This document shows, one piece after another, positions 45,062-54,831 of a stretch of 64,000 nt of DNA. This stretch comes from CAYLKS01 sp964384205 [NCBI: uncultured bacterium] (GTDB taxonomy: Bacteria > JAGOEH01). The stretch covers positions 15,959 to 79,958 of the forward strand of contig CAYLKS010000007.1 in assembly GCA_964384205.1 (NCBI GenBank), read 5' to 3'. Each line of letters opens with the position of its first letter. The first letter of the stretch is position 1. The position numbers were made by a program, and so were the translations under genes. The notes beneath the pieces are model-generated. The model was not told the DNA's origin, ran no database searches, and worked only from the letters and a program-made list of their open reading frames with translations.

Positions 45062-45703
45062 TTAGATCATACGTTTTATAGTATATACTGCTAATCTGTC
45101 AGCAACATCTTCTGCTTCATCTGCTATGTGTTCTATATGAAATGTAAAATCTCTCAGGTGTATTTTTATGGCAAGCTCAATATCTTGTAAAAAGATATAT
45201 CGCTTTATGCTTTCTGCAATTTTATCAGATTCTTTTTCATAAACATAAACTTTATTGATATAATCACGTACAGAATTAATATCTGTAAAATATGCACGAA
45301 TCGCTCTAACTAATTCTTCAACAGAATTTATAACAACATCAGTTAATTCTATATATTTTATTTTTAAATCTTGTAAGATAAAAGGTTTTTCTATAGAAAA
45401 TTGAAGTAATGTTTCATTAAGTAAATTTAGAATATTATCTGTAACTTCTAATAAAGCTAATACATCGCCCCTTGATTCAGGGATTAGAGTATATAAATAT
45501 AATTGATTTTCTATGTCTCGTCTTAATTCATCTCCTTTTGATTCATATTTATCAACAATATCAAGCCGTTCTTCAAAATCATTTAATTCATTATTCATAT
45601 AAAACTTAATAGCCTGCTTGAATTCTGTAGCACCTTTAATTATTATGTCTAAGAATGTAGCTATTTTTAACTCTAATTCTTTAGATTTTTTGAATATATT
45701 CAT
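45062..45703 (-). CDS. DUF47/PhoU-like phosphate transport regulator
   Basis: The 213-residue, all-helical cytoplasmic protein belongs to the DUF47 (TIGR00153) family related to PhoU. Segments such as RLDIVDKYESKGDELRRDIE and FHIEHIADEAEDVADRLAVY show the family's repeated Asp/Glu metal-binding helices (ExxxD types). These proteins sit next to PiT transporters and are thought to control them. An AAGGAG site lies just before the ATG, directly against a 14-bp palindrome (45718-45754) that may control the pair. Confidence 0.92.
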   Translation of the reverse strand: MNIFKKSKELELKIATFLDIIIKGATEFKQAIKFYMNNELNDFEERLDIVDKYESKGDELRRDIENQLYLYTLIPESRGDVLALLEVTDNILNLLNETLLQFSIEKPFILQDLKIKYIELTDVVINSVEELVRAIRAYFTDINSVRDYINKVYVYEKESDKIAESIKRYIFLQDIELAIKIHLRDFTFHIEHIADEAEDVADRLAVYTIKRMI

Positions 45704-45717
45704 TTGTATGCTCCTTC

Positions 45718-45754
45718 TTTCTTTATTATAAGAGATTATTTTATAATAAAGAAA
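45718..45754. promoter_or_regulatory. Perfect 14-bp palindrome before the phosphate-transport genes
   Basis: TTTCTTTATTATAA (45718-45731) and its exact complement TTATAATAAAGAAA (45741-45754) flank a 9-base spacer. On the gene strand it ends directly at the AAGGAG site of the DUF47 gene and contains TATAAT-like sequence. It could be an operator or a hairpin that masks the ribosome site; the all-A/T stem is weak for a terminator. Confidence 0.55.
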
Positions 45755-45786
45755 TTTTTGATAACTTCAAAATGTAATATTTATTT

Positions 45787-46275
45787 TTACCATACTGTAA
45801 GTATTTTATTTACTATATCTTCTGATAAATTTTTTGTTACTTTTGTTTTAATTTCTTCTTCATTTTCAGTAAGATAGTTATATGTAAGATGATTAGATAA
45901 TCCAGATGAACTCCAGAATGTTTTATTTTCTTTTTTATTTATACATTTTGCAGATACTGTAATTTTTAAGTCATATTGACTTACATCTTCATTTCTCCCA
46001 TAGGTGTAAGGTTTATTTTCATAATTTAATATAGTAATATTTAGAATTAAATCGGCATCATCAGGATTATTGACTATTTTTAATCTTCCATTGTCTATAA
46101 AAGCATTAATTATATTTTCATATAATGTTTCTGATAATTCTCCTATGGCAGTTCTATTTTCTATAGGATAGAGATAAATTGTTTTAATATCTGGAGGAAT
46201 ACTATCAGAAGTGCTGTAATACCAGCATCTTACGAATATAATTAATAGAAAGAGCAATATAATTTTATTTTTCAT
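45787..46275 (-). CDS. LptE-like lipoprotein (LPS assembly)
   Basis: LptE works with LptD to insert lipopolysaccharide in the outer membrane. The reading frame could start at 46356, but ATG 46275 has an AAAAGGAC site and gives a clean signal peptide, so I use that (162 residues). The mature part begins near CWYYSTSDSIPPDIKTIYL and continues ENRTAIGELSETLYENII and DADLILNITI, the pattern of FCB-type LptE proteins. The residue before the putative lipid Cys is Arg, which is unusual. The gene overlaps the lytic transglycosylase end by 11 bases. Confidence 0.75.
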   Translation of the reverse strand: MKNKIILLFLLIIFVRCWYYSTSDSIPPDIKTIYLYPIENRTAIGELSETLYENIINAFIDNGRLKIVNNPDDADLILNITILNYENKPYTYGRNEDVSQYDLKITVSAKCINKKENKTFWSSSGLSNHLTYNYLTENEEEIKTKVTKNLSEDIVNKILTVW

Positions 46276-48328
46276 TTTTTCGGTCCTTTTTAAAAAGAAG
46301 TTTTTTATAATAGAAACTATTTCTATAAACAATTTTGACATAATTTCTTGTTTCATAATAGGGTATTAATTCTATAAATAAAAAGATATTGTTTAGATTA
46401 TCATATTTTTTTATCCATCTATTTACTGCTTTTGAACCAGCATTATATGCAGCAACTGCTAAAAAATAATTATTATATTTATCTATTAATTTTTTGAAGT
46501 GTTTAATTCCAATTTGTAAATTGAGTTTTGGATCGAATAGATCTTGTGTAGAGATATTTTTTTTTGCTGTTCTTTTAGCTGTATATGGCATAAGTTGCAT
46601 TAATCCTATTGCTCCTGCTTTTGAATATGCATTGGGGTTAAAAAGAGATTCTTGCCTTATTAGAGCGTAAATAAAGCTAATATCGATACCATATTTATCA
46701 CAAATTGGTTGAATTATATTTTTATAAGATAATGGAAACATTAGTTTTAGCACAGAAGTAGAAAAGTAGTTGTGATTATTATTTCTAAGCATATTTTCAT
46801 ATTCATTGCGTGTAATATAAAGTAATTTATTAAATTTTTTTAAATTGTAGAGCATATATGAATAAAGGATTAGGAATTCCTCCTTATTGTATAGTTTATA
46901 TAATCTATAAATAAGGAAATAAGCATCCTGAGTGAATTTTGTTTTATACAGCATTACAAATAATTTATAGTATTTATTATTTTTTAGATTAGAGAAATCT
47001 ATTTTGTGCGTTTTTGTAGAATTATTCAGATGATTTGGCAGGAAAAATTGGGATATAACACATCCGTAATAATTGCCCTGCATTAGATTATAAGATTTTG
47101 TAAAAAACTCAGTTGCAAGTTTTTCATTTTGTAATTTATTATAGATATTCCCGAGTATAAAATATACTTGCTGTTTTTCATACTTACTTTGTGCATAGTT
47201 TATTGCTATATTTAAAAATCTTATGGATTTTTCAAATTGTTTTTTTGAGATATAGTATAGTCCTATTCGCAAGTAGCTTTTAAATAAATAGATCTTATGT
47301 TTTTTGATGTTACCTGTATATTTTAGAGCATATCTTATCTTGCCTTTTGAGATAAAATCAAAAATAAGATTGTAAGTTAATTCGGCTTTTATATTATTAT
47401 TTTTTACAAGATTAGAACACTCAATCATTTTTCTAATATTATTTCTTTTCCAGTATATTAAGAAGAGATATTTTAAGGCAGCATCATTAAATCTATTAGG
47501 ATATTTATTTATTACTATTCTTAAATATTTTCGCGCTTTTGTATAATTTTTTAATTTATAATAAGCTAATCCTTTATAATAATAATAAAATTGTTTATCT
47601 CTGTAGCTATTTATTTTTTTGTAAAATTTATTTAATTCTTTTAGGCCTTTTTTAGGATATCCTTTATTAATAAATAGTTTTATTCTGGTTTTCATTTCAT
47701 TTTTTGTAAGTGATAGTTCTTTTTTATTTGTTAGAATTTTCATTTTATCATAAGCAAATTTATAGTAAGGATGGTTGATTTGATTTACTATAATAGATTT
47801 GTATATTGCTATAGCACTATCTTTTTGATTACTTAATTCAAAAAGTTTTGCTTCTTCAATTAAAAGACTATCAGTATTAAAAAATTTATATTTTTTTATT
47901 TGTTTTAAATTTGCAAGTGCCAGAGGATAATTTTGTATTTTTTTATAATAAGAAAAAGCATGGTAAAATAGTAATGGACTAAAAATATTAGTAGAATCAA
48001 TGTTATTATATTTTTTGGTTAGAGTTATTGTTTTATATTCAAAAAATTCTTTTATAATGGGATCTTTTATTTTTTTTAATGTTTGTAATACATTATAATA
48101 GTCATGTTTTTTCTCATAAGATGATGCTAATTTTAAAAGAATTTCTTCATAGATATTGGGATGATTTTTAAATTTTGAGTGTATTTTTGAAAAATAAAAA
48201 ATTGTTGAATCGTATTGATTTTGTTTAAAAAAAGCTCTTCCTTTTTTTAATTCTGTTAGATAGTCTTTTTTACAATTTATAAATGGCAGAAGCAGTATAA
48301 TGCTAATAAAAATATATAGTAGCTTCAT
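46265..48328 (-). CDS. Lytic transglycosylase with TPR-like repeats (SLT domain)
   Basis: Cleaves peptidoglycan strands in the periplasm. The 687 residues begin with a signal peptide ending LPFINCKK, probably a lipoprotein. A long helical region of TPR-like repeats (about 25-510; YYYYKGLAYYKLKNYTKARK is one) leads to an SLT domain (about 530-670) with catalytic Glu in IRQESLFNP, GAIGLMQLMP and AAYNAGSKAVNRW. I chose ATG 48328; a start 27 bases earlier (48355) is also open and neither has a good ribosome site. The 5' end overlaps the CapA-like gene. The plan resembles Slt70. Confidence 0.88.
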   Translation of the reverse strand: MKLLYIFISIILLLPFINCKKDYLTELKKGRAFFKQNQYDSTIFYFSKIHSKFKNHPNIYEEILLKLASSYEKKHDYYNVLQTLKKIKDPIIKEFFEYKTITLTKKYNNIDSTNIFSPLLFYHAFSYYKKIQNYPLALANLKQIKKYKFFNTDSLLIEEAKLFELSNQKDSAIAIYKSIIVNQINHPYYKFAYDKMKILTNKKELSLTKNEMKTRIKLFINKGYPKKGLKELNKFYKKINSYRDKQFYYYYKGLAYYKLKNYTKARKYLRIVINKYPNRFNDAALKYLFLIYWKRNNIRKMIECSNLVKNNNIKAELTYNLIFDFISKGKIRYALKYTGNIKKHKIYLFKSYLRIGLYYISKKQFEKSIRFLNIAINYAQSKYEKQQVYFILGNIYNKLQNEKLATEFFTKSYNLMQGNYYGCVISQFFLPNHLNNSTKTHKIDFSNLKNNKYYKLFVMLYKTKFTQDAYFLIYRLYKLYNKEEFLILYSYMLYNLKKFNKLLYITRNEYENMLRNNNHNYFSTSVLKLMFPLSYKNIIQPICDKYGIDISFIYALIRQESLFNPNAYSKAGAIGLMQLMPYTAKRTAKKNISTQDLFDPKLNLQIGIKHFKKLIDKYNNYFLAVAAYNAGSKAVNRWIKKYDNLNNIFLFIELIPYYETRNYVKIVYRNSFYYKKLLFKKDRKNEK

Positions 48329-49313
48329 TTTCTGAAATTGATACTTTTGAGTCATGTTTTTTTGAGAAATTTTTTATTCTTTTTAATAATGGGTTATTGG
48401 TTACAAAAAAAGGTTTGAGAAATTGTTTTCTATTGTTTATTTTTAAGGGATATATGATTAATTTTTGTATAGTTTTATTTTTTATGATTAGTTTTGTTAA
48501 AGATGTTTCATTTGTTTTTGAAAATGTTCCAAATATAAAATTTCCAAGACTGTAAATAATAGGTTTATTTTTATAGGTTTCTACACCAATAAAAGTATGG
48601 GAATGGCTTCCAACTACTATGTCTGCACCGTTATCAATACATAAATGAGCAAGAGAATATTGATATGGTTTTGGTTTATGGGTGAGTTCTCCACCCCAGT
48701 GAAAATATATTATCAGTATATCAACCTTTGATTTTATATTTTTTATATCATTTTTAATATAGCTGATATATCCAAAATTTATGCCAGGAGAGAATGTTTT
48801 TGCAATCATATAATCTCCGAGCATTTTGCTGTAATTTAGTATCCCTATTTTAGTATTATTTAGTGTATAGATTTTAGCTGTTCTTGCATCCTGGATATTT
48901 GCGCCAATACCGCAATAATCAATTTCAAGAGAATCAAGTACATCCATAATATCATAAGCTCCCAATATTCCATAATCCATTGTATGATTATTTGCGCACA
49001 TGAAGCAGTCTATATTTAGCCATTTTAATAGATGGTAATATTCATTGCTCAGATAGTAGTTATATTTTTTAGGCATTGGTGGGTAGTTTTCTTTTATTAT
49101 AGAGAATTCAAGATTTGCTATAGATAAATCTGTAGGATAGAAAATATTTTTTATCTTTTCATAAAAGTAATTAGAATCTTTTATTGTTGCAAGAAGGTTT
49201 TCATGGTTATTTGCAATAAGTATATCTCCACATAGATTAATAATAATTTCCTGTGCAAATATTTTGAGAGTAATTAAATTCAAAAGAATAATAAAAGATA
49301 TGTTTTTTATCAT
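48303..49313 (-). CDS. CapA-family poly-gamma-glutamate-type metallophosphatase-like protein
   Basis: The 336-residue protein has a signal peptide (1-20) and a PGA_cap domain with the family's metal-site marks: INLCGDILI, ANLEFSI, CANNHTMDYG, IYFHWGGE and VVGSHSHTF. CapA is needed for export or anchoring of poly-gamma-glutamate capsule in Bacillus, but many homologs lie in genomes without CapB/C and their substrate is unknown; no capB or capC is seen here. It overlaps the lytic transglycosylase gene and follows the UDP-glucose dehydrogenase gene by nine bases, pointing to surface polymer metabolism. Confidence 0.88.
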   Translation of the reverse strand: MIKNISFIILLNLITLKIFAQEIIINLCGDILIANNHENLLATIKDSNYFYEKIKNIFYPTDLSIANLEFSIIKENYPPMPKKYNYYLSNEYYHLLKWLNIDCFMCANNHTMDYGILGAYDIMDVLDSLEIDYCGIGANIQDARTAKIYTLNNTKIGILNYSKMLGDYMIAKTFSPGINFGYISYIKNDIKNIKSKVDILIIYFHWGGELTHKPKPYQYSLAHLCIDNGADIVVGSHSHTFIGVETYKNKPIIYSLGNFIFGTFSKTNETSLTKLIIKNKTIQKLIIYPLKINNRKQFLKPFFVTNNPLLKRIKNFSKKHDSKVSISENEATIYFY

Positions 49314-49322
49314 AAAAAGAGA

Positions 49323-50702
49323 TTATTTCCCTTTTAAAAATGGTGATCCGACAGCCAGATAGTCATATCCTTTTTCAACAAGCATTTCATAATCAGGAAT
49401 CATTCTCCTACCATCTATTATTAGATAAGGAGGGTTTACTGTTTCTTCTATAAAATAAGATAGTCCACGAAATTCTTCCCAGTCAGTGGAGATGAAGAGT
49501 GCATCAGATGTGGTTATTGCGTCTTTTGAGCTATCAAAGTATTTAATTTTTTCAAATAGAGAATTTTTTGCAGGGTCAAAGATTTTTTTAGCCTCATGGA
49601 TTGCTAAAGGGTCATATGCTCGAATTTCTTTTACACCTTTACCCAGCAAAGCTTCTACAACTTTAATAGAAGAGGCATCTCTCATATCATTGGTTCTTTG
49701 TTTAAATGCAAGGCCTAATAGTGCAATTGTTTTACCATTGAAATTGAATCCTGCTTCTTCTACAGCCCTATCAATTAGATATGTCTTTTGATATTCATTA
49801 ATATTATATACTGCTTCTAATAGTGTTGTATCAGCGCCTTTAGACTTTAGTTGATATATTAAAGATTGTATATCTTTGCCAAAACAGCTTCCACCTGCTC
49901 CATTTGATACGTATGAGCCCCATGTTGCGATTCTATAATCAGCAGTTACACCTATTTTTAATTTTTCCATATTAACATTATTCATTTTTTCAGCAACTCT
50001 TGCCCCTACACCATTCCAGAATGATATATATGTTAATAATAAAGTGTTTGATATATATTTTATGGATTCGGCTGTTTCGGGAGATGTTTCTATATATTTT
50101 ATCCTTACATGATTATAAAATTGGCTATATACACGTCTTAGTATTTTGAAGTCTTCTTCTGAATCAGCACCGACTACTACTCTATCTGGTTTTCTTGATA
50201 ATTGTACAGCATCGCCTTCTGGGAGAAATTCAGGATTTGATGCAACACCTACATTTTTTACATTATATTTTTCTAATATCTTTTGAAGCCTTCTTGCAGT
50301 GCCGATAGGTACTGTACTTTTATTCACAATTACCATTCTTTTTGATGGTGGATTTTTGGATAAAATTTTTGCAATATCTTCAGCAGCACTATCATAATAT
50401 GATAGGTTTGTAGAACCATCTGGATTTGGAGGGGTCGGTACACACATAAATACAGCATCCGCATCTTTAATTGCTTTTTCTAAATTATGTGAGAAGAATA
50501 GATATCGGTTTAATGTTTCTGAAATTACTTCATATAAGCCTTCTTCATTTACATAGAATTCTATTTTTTCTTTTTTTCCTGTTTTAAAGGCTTCTATTTT
50601 GTTTTTATCAATATCATAAGCCCATACGTAGTGCCCATATTCTGATAAAACAGCAGCATGAGTTAGACCTACGAATCCTGTTCCTACAACTAAAATTTTC
50701 AT
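49323..50702 (-). CDS. ugd: UDP-glucose 6-dehydrogenase
   Basis: Oxidises UDP-glucose to UDP-glucuronate with NAD+, supplying acidic sugar for surface polysaccharide. The 459 residues show the N-terminal Rossmann motif VVGTGFVGL, CVPTPPNPDGSTNL, NKSTVPIGT, ASNPEFLPEGDAV, the catalytic Cys in GAGGSCFGKDI and the C-terminal GLAFKQRTNDMRDASS. The related UDP-ManNAc and GDP-mannose dehydrogenases share much of this, but the overall match favours UDP-glucose. A GGAGGA site precedes the ATG. It heads an operon with the CapA-like gene. Confidence 0.88.
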   Translation of the reverse strand: MKILVVGTGFVGLTHAAVLSEYGHYVWAYDIDKNKIEAFKTGKKEKIEFYVNEEGLYEVISETLNRYLFFSHNLEKAIKDADAVFMCVPTPPNPDGSTNLSYYDSAAEDIAKILSKNPPSKRMVIVNKSTVPIGTARRLQKILEKYNVKNVGVASNPEFLPEGDAVQLSRKPDRVVVGADSEEDFKILRRVYSQFYNHVRIKYIETSPETAESIKYISNTLLLTYISFWNGVGARVAEKMNNVNMEKLKIGVTADYRIATWGSYVSNGAGGSCFGKDIQSLIYQLKSKGADTTLLEAVYNINEYQKTYLIDRAVEEAGFNFNGKTIALLGLAFKQRTNDMRDASSIKVVEALLGKGVKEIRAYDPLAIHEAKKIFDPAKNSLFEKIKYFDSSKDAITTSDALFISTDWEEFRGLSYFIEETVNPPYLIIDGRRMIPDYEMLVEKGYDYLAVGSPFLKGK

Positions 50703-50730
50703 TCAAATCCTCCTTTTTCACAAAAATACC

Positions 50731-50758
50731 TTGACATAATTTTGCCTTAATTTATAAT
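50731..50758 (+). promoter_or_regulatory. Sigma-70 promoter for ilvE
   Basis: A full-consensus pair, TTGACA (50731-50736) and TATAAT (50753-50758), is separated by 16 bases in the divergent ugd/ilvE gap. Transcription would start near 50765, about 80 bases before the ilvE ATG at 50845. Confidence 0.75.
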
Positions 50759-50844
50759 TAATTATGAACAATTTAATTATTATTGTAAAAAAATTCAAGT
50801 GATTTTTAGAAGAAAAGATTTTAAAATTCAAAATGGAGGTTAGA

Positions 50845-51918
50845 ATGGATATTAAAAAGAATCTTGTATCGCAGGATAAATTAAAAGAAGTTCCAGAAGA
50901 TTTTTTCCATTTAGTATTTGGCAGAAATTTTACAGATCATATGTTTATAATGAAATATACAGAAGAAAAAGGGTGGCACGATCCTGAAATTAAGCCTTAT
51001 GAAAATTTATGTTTAGATCCAGCTGCTATTATTTTTCATTATGGACAGGAAGTTTTTGAGGGACAGAAGGCATATAGATCTCCTGAAGGAAAAATATTAT
51101 TATTTCGTCCCGATGAAAATGGTAAAAGAATGAATGCTTCTTTAGAAAGAATGTGTATGCCTGAGATACCATTAGAAGACTTCATCACAGCGGAAAAAGA
51201 ATTGCTTAAAGTAGAACAAAGATGGGTTCCATCTCAAAGAGGCTGCGCTTTATATATGAGACCAAATGTAATTGCTACAGAACCTGGCTTAGGGCTTAGA
51301 CCATCTACAGAATATCTTTTTTATATAATTTTATCCCCTGTAGGTCCTTATTATAAAAAAGGGTTTAATCCAGTATCTTTATGGGTTTCAACAGAATATG
51401 TAAGATCTGTTAAAGGTGGTACTGGTGCTGCTAAAACAGGCGGTAATTATGCTGGTAGTTTGCTTGCTTCTAAAATAGCATTTCAAAAAGGATATGATCA
51501 GGTATTATGGTTGGATGCTAAAGAATTAAAATATGTAGAAGAAGTGGGAGCAATGAATATTTTCTTCTATATTAATGATACTTTGGTTACACCTGAATTA
51601 TCCGGTTCTATTTTACCGGGTATTACCAGAAAGTCTATTATAGATCTTGCAAAGGATATGGGAATTAAAGTTGAAGAAAGAAGAATTTCTATAGATGAGG
51701 TTATTGAAAGTATTGAAAATGGTTCTTTAAAAGAGTCTTTTGGTTGTGGAACTGCTGCAGTTATTACACCTGTAGGAACTATTGGTTATAAGGATAAAAA
51801 TTATATTATAAATGATAATAAGACGGGAGAATTAACCGAGAAACTTTTTGACATTTTGACAGGTATACAATACGGAGAGATTGAGGATAAATTTGGATGG
51901 AATTTGGTGATTGAGTAA
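50845..51918 (+). CDS. ilvE: Branched-chain amino acid aminotransferase
   Basis: PLP enzyme that interconverts leucine, isoleucine and valine with their keto acids. I place the start at the second Met (50845, 357 residues), because GGAGGT (50835-50840) lies four bases before it and overlaps the earlier ATG at 50833. Type IV fold marks include YGQEVFEGQKAYR, RPDENGKRMNAS, GTGAAKTGGNYAGSL with the upstream YVRSVKGG, the PLP-binding EEVGAMNIFF segment and GSILPGITRKSII. The length and segments fit the longer (class II) enzymes found in eukaryotes and many bacteria. Its stop overlaps the MBL-fold gene. Confidence 0.94.
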   Translation: MDIKKNLVSQDKLKEVPEDFFHLVFGRNFTDHMFIMKYTEEKGWHDPEIKPYENLCLDPAAIIFHYGQEVFEGQKAYRSPEGKILLFRPDENGKRMNASLERMCMPEIPLEDFITAEKELLKVEQRWVPSQRGCALYMRPNVIATEPGLGLRPSTEYLFYIILSPVGPYYKKGFNPVSLWVSTEYVRSVKGGTGAAKTGGNYAGSLLASKIAFQKGYDQVLWLDAKELKYVEEVGAMNIFFYINDTLVTPELSGSILPGITRKSIIDLAKDMGIKVEERRISIDEVIESIENGSLKESFGCGTAAVITPVGTIGYKDKNYIINDNKTGELTEKLFDILTGIQYGEIEDKFGWNLVIE

Positions 51919-52642
51919 ACAAATTTCTGTAGGCTATTTTGATATAACTGGGCGTTCAATAGCGTCTATAGAAACGTTTTTTTATATAAAAAAATTTAAA
52001 TTGGGGATTGATGCCGGATGGCGGGCAGATGAGATATTTAAAAATAATGTAGATAATTTGTTTATATCTCATCTGCATCCTGACCATTGGGATGGAATAC
52101 TTCATATTTTATTTAGAAATTATCTGTTGAAAAGGAAAATAACTTTTCTTGTATATAATCGTATTTTTGAACAATTTTTGAATATTTTGAATTCTTTTCA
52201 GAATAATATTGGCATATCTTTTGATTTTGACGTTACCCCTGTTGATGTAAAATCAGATTTCATACTTGATGAGAATTTTTATCTATCTTTTTATGAAATG
52301 GATCATAGTAAACCTACACTGGGATTGATATTATTTAATAATAATAAGCCAATTTTCGCATATACTTCTGACACTTCTATTAATGGTGTTTTAGAAAATC
52401 CTATTTTTTGTGAATCAGAAGTTTTGTTTATTGAATCTACTTTTTTAGACAAACAAGATTATGATAAAGCAATAGAGCATAAGCATATTCATATTAAACA
52501 AATAGCGGATAATTTGGATAAGTTTAATAATAAAAAGATTTATTTGATACATATTAGCCCCAGATATTCTGAAGAAGAGAGGATTTTTTGGTTTAATTTT
52601 TATTTTGGCGATAAAAAAAATAAAAATATCAAAATTCTGTGA
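51911..52642 (+). CDS. MBL-fold metallohydrolase
   Basis: The 243 residues have the metallo-beta-lactamase fold with zinc-binding HLHPDHWDG (HxHxDH), a later MDHSKPTLG, an Asp-bearing YTSDTSING and the C-terminal IHISPRYSEEE His. The pattern LFIESTFLD recalls the RNase Z/ribonuclease branch, but the protein is shorter than RNase Z (about 300) and lacks its usual N-terminal part. The substrate is unknown. The TTG start lies within the end of ilvE (8-base overlap), so translation is probably coupled. Confidence 0.75.
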   Translation: MSKQISVGYFDITGRSIASIETFFYIKKFKLGIDAGWRADEIFKNNVDNLFISHLHPDHWDGILHILFRNYLLKRKITFLVYNRIFEQFLNILNSFQNNIGISFDFDVTPVDVKSDFILDENFYLSFYEMDHSKPTLGLILFNNNKPIFAYTSDTSINGVLENPIFCESEVLFIESTFLDKQDYDKAIEHKHIHIKQIADNLDKFNNKKIYLIHISPRYSEEERIFWFNFYFGDKKNKNIKIL

Positions 52643-52725
52643 ATAAAATTTGCTTGCTTATTATACAATTATTTATTATTATAGAACTTAGATTAGAGTC
52701 AAAACATCCATAAAAGGAGGAAAAA

Positions 52726-54816
52726 GTGAAACATTACGATGCTGAAAATATTAGAAATATAGCTTTAGTTTCTCATTCTGGTGCAGGAAAGACTTCTTTA
52801 GCTGAGGCTTTGATGTTTGTAGCAGGAGCCTCTAAAAGATTGGGGAAAGTTGATGATGGCAATACAATTTCTGATTTTAATAAAGATGAAATAGAGAGGA
52901 AAATTTCTATTAATTCTTCTTTAATGCATCTTGAATGGAAAAAGAATAAAATAAATATTATTGATAATCCTGGTTATATAGATTTTATAGGAGAAGTGCA
53001 TGGTGCCTTGAAAGTTAGTGAAAATGCAATTGTTATTATAAATGGTGTTTCAGGTATAGAAGTTGGTACAGAGCTTGTATGGGATATGGTTAATCAATAT
53101 AAAAATAGTACTATATTTTTTATAAATCAATTAGATAAAGAGCATACTAGATTTGATGAAATTATAGGACAGTTGAAGGAAAGATTTCATCATAATATTA
53201 TTCCCTTACAATTTCCAATCAATGCTGGTCCAGGATTTAATGCTATAGTGGATCTTATTTCAATGAAAGCTTTATATTTTGATTCAGATAGTGGTAAAAT
53301 AGAAATAAAAGATATTCCGGCTGATTTGCAATCAAAAGCAGAAGAAATGAGAGCAGAATTAATTGATTCTGCTGCAGAAGTAGATGATGAAATAATGGAA
53401 AAATATTTAGAAAGTGGTGAATTATCTGATGAAGAGATGAAAAAGGCTATAAAGATTGGTATTAAGAATCAAGCGTTATTTCCAGTGTTTTGCGGTTCTT
53501 CTACCTCTTTAGTTGGTATATCTTCATTACTTGATGTCGTTATTGATGCATTACCATCACCAGCAGATGTAAAAGAGATATCACTTATAAATAATGAATC
53601 AAAAGAAACAGAAACAGTAGCAATAGGGCCAGATAAAGATACTATTTTATTTGTATTTAAGACATTATCTGAGCAACATGTAGGAGAGTTATCGTTCTTT
53701 AAGGTTATAAGTGGTAGTACAAGTAATGGTCAGGAATTGGTTAATAGAACAACAGATTCTCCAGAAAGAGTAGGGCAGATTTTCTTTATGAGAGGTAAGG
53801 AACGTTCTGAAGTTGATAAAGTCTCTTTTGGAGATATTGGGGCTTTGGTAAAATTGAAAAAGACACATACTAATAATACTTTAACTGAGAAAAAAATAAA
53901 TTATTTAGTTCCTCCAATTGATTTTCCTGAGCCAAAAATTAGAGCAGCAGTTAAAGCTTTAAATCAAGGAGATGAAGAGAAAATAGCAGCTGGTTTTAGT
54001 AAATTGCATGAGGAAGATCCTACATTTTTTAGTACAGTTGATACAGAATTGAAACAGACTATTGTATTTGGTCAGGGAGAATTACAGCTTGAGATTATTT
54101 GCAATAGATTAAAAGAGAGATTTGGTGTTGGAGTAGAATTAATTAGGCCAAAGATTCCATATAGAGAAACTATTAAGAAGAAATCAGAGGCAAGATATAA
54201 ATATAAAAAACAGTCAGGTGGTAGAGGACAGTATGGAGATGTTAATATTGTTATTGAACCATTATCACGTGGTGGTGGATTTGAATTTGTAGATGCTATT
54301 GTTGGTGGAGTTATACCTGGCAAATATATTCCTGCTGTTGAGAAAGGTATTAGAGAAACTATGGAAGAAGGTATCTTAGCTGGTTATAAGATTGTGGATT
54401 TGAAAGTTACTTTGAATGATGGTTCTTATCATTCAGTTGATTCGTCAGATTTAGCTTTTAAAATTGCAGCTTCTATGGCTTTGAAAAAAGCTTTTGAAAG
54501 TGCGAATCCTACTTTGTTAGAACCTATATATGAAATAGAAGTTACTGTTCCAGAAGAATATATGGGCGATGTTATGGGAGATATTTCAGCAAGAAGAGGA
54601 AAAATTCAGGGAATGAATGCAAAAGGACATTTTCAGGTGATTAAAGCATTGGTACCGTTAGCAGAATTGTATAGATATTCAACATCACTTCGTTCAATGA
54701 CTCAAGGTCGTGGTTTGCACACTCAAAAATTCTCTCACTATGAAGAAGTACCCCATGATGTTATTCAAAAAATTATAGAAGAAGCTAAAAGAGAAAAAGA
54801 GGAAATTAATAAATAA
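52726..54816 (+). CDS. Elongation factor G-like GTPase (EF-G2 type)
   Basis: The 696 residues have all five EF-G domains: GTPase, domain II (about 300-385), III, IV (about 480-600, KKQSGGRGQYGDV) and V (EVTVPEEYMGDVMGDISARR). The P-loop reads SHSGAGKTSL rather than the AHVDAGKT of canonical FusA, G3 is DNPGYIDF, and G4 is NQLDKE instead of NKMD. Those traits mark the EF-G2-like group, whose cellular role is poorly defined and distinct from normal translocation. It starts with GTG behind AAAGGAGG and precedes yebC by 15 bases. The genome presumably has a standard fusA elsewhere (inference). Confidence 0.88.
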   Translation: MKHYDAENIRNIALVSHSGAGKTSLAEALMFVAGASKRLGKVDDGNTISDFNKDEIERKISINSSLMHLEWKKNKINIIDNPGYIDFIGEVHGALKVSENAIVIINGVSGIEVGTELVWDMVNQYKNSTIFFINQLDKEHTRFDEIIGQLKERFHHNIIPLQFPINAGPGFNAIVDLISMKALYFDSDSGKIEIKDIPADLQSKAEEMRAELIDSAAEVDDEIMEKYLESGELSDEEMKKAIKIGIKNQALFPVFCGSSTSLVGISSLLDVVIDALPSPADVKEISLINNESKETETVAIGPDKDTILFVFKTLSEQHVGELSFFKVISGSTSNGQELVNRTTDSPERVGQIFFMRGKERSEVDKVSFGDIGALVKLKKTHTNNTLTEKKINYLVPPIDFPEPKIRAAVKALNQGDEEKIAAGFSKLHEEDPTFFSTVDTELKQTIVFGQGELQLEIICNRLKERFGVGVELIRPKIPYRETIKKKSEARYKYKKQSGGRGQYGDVNIVIEPLSRGGGFEFVDAIVGGVIPGKYIPAVEKGIRETMEEGILAGYKIVDLKVTLNDGSYHSVDSSDLAFKIAASMALKKAFESANPTLLEPIYEIEVTVPEEYMGDVMGDISARRGKIQGMNAKGHFQVIKALVPLAELYRYSTSLRSMTQGRGLHTQKFSHYEEVPHDVIQKIIEEAKREKEEINK

Positions 54817-54831
54817 TTAAGGAGTTAATGA

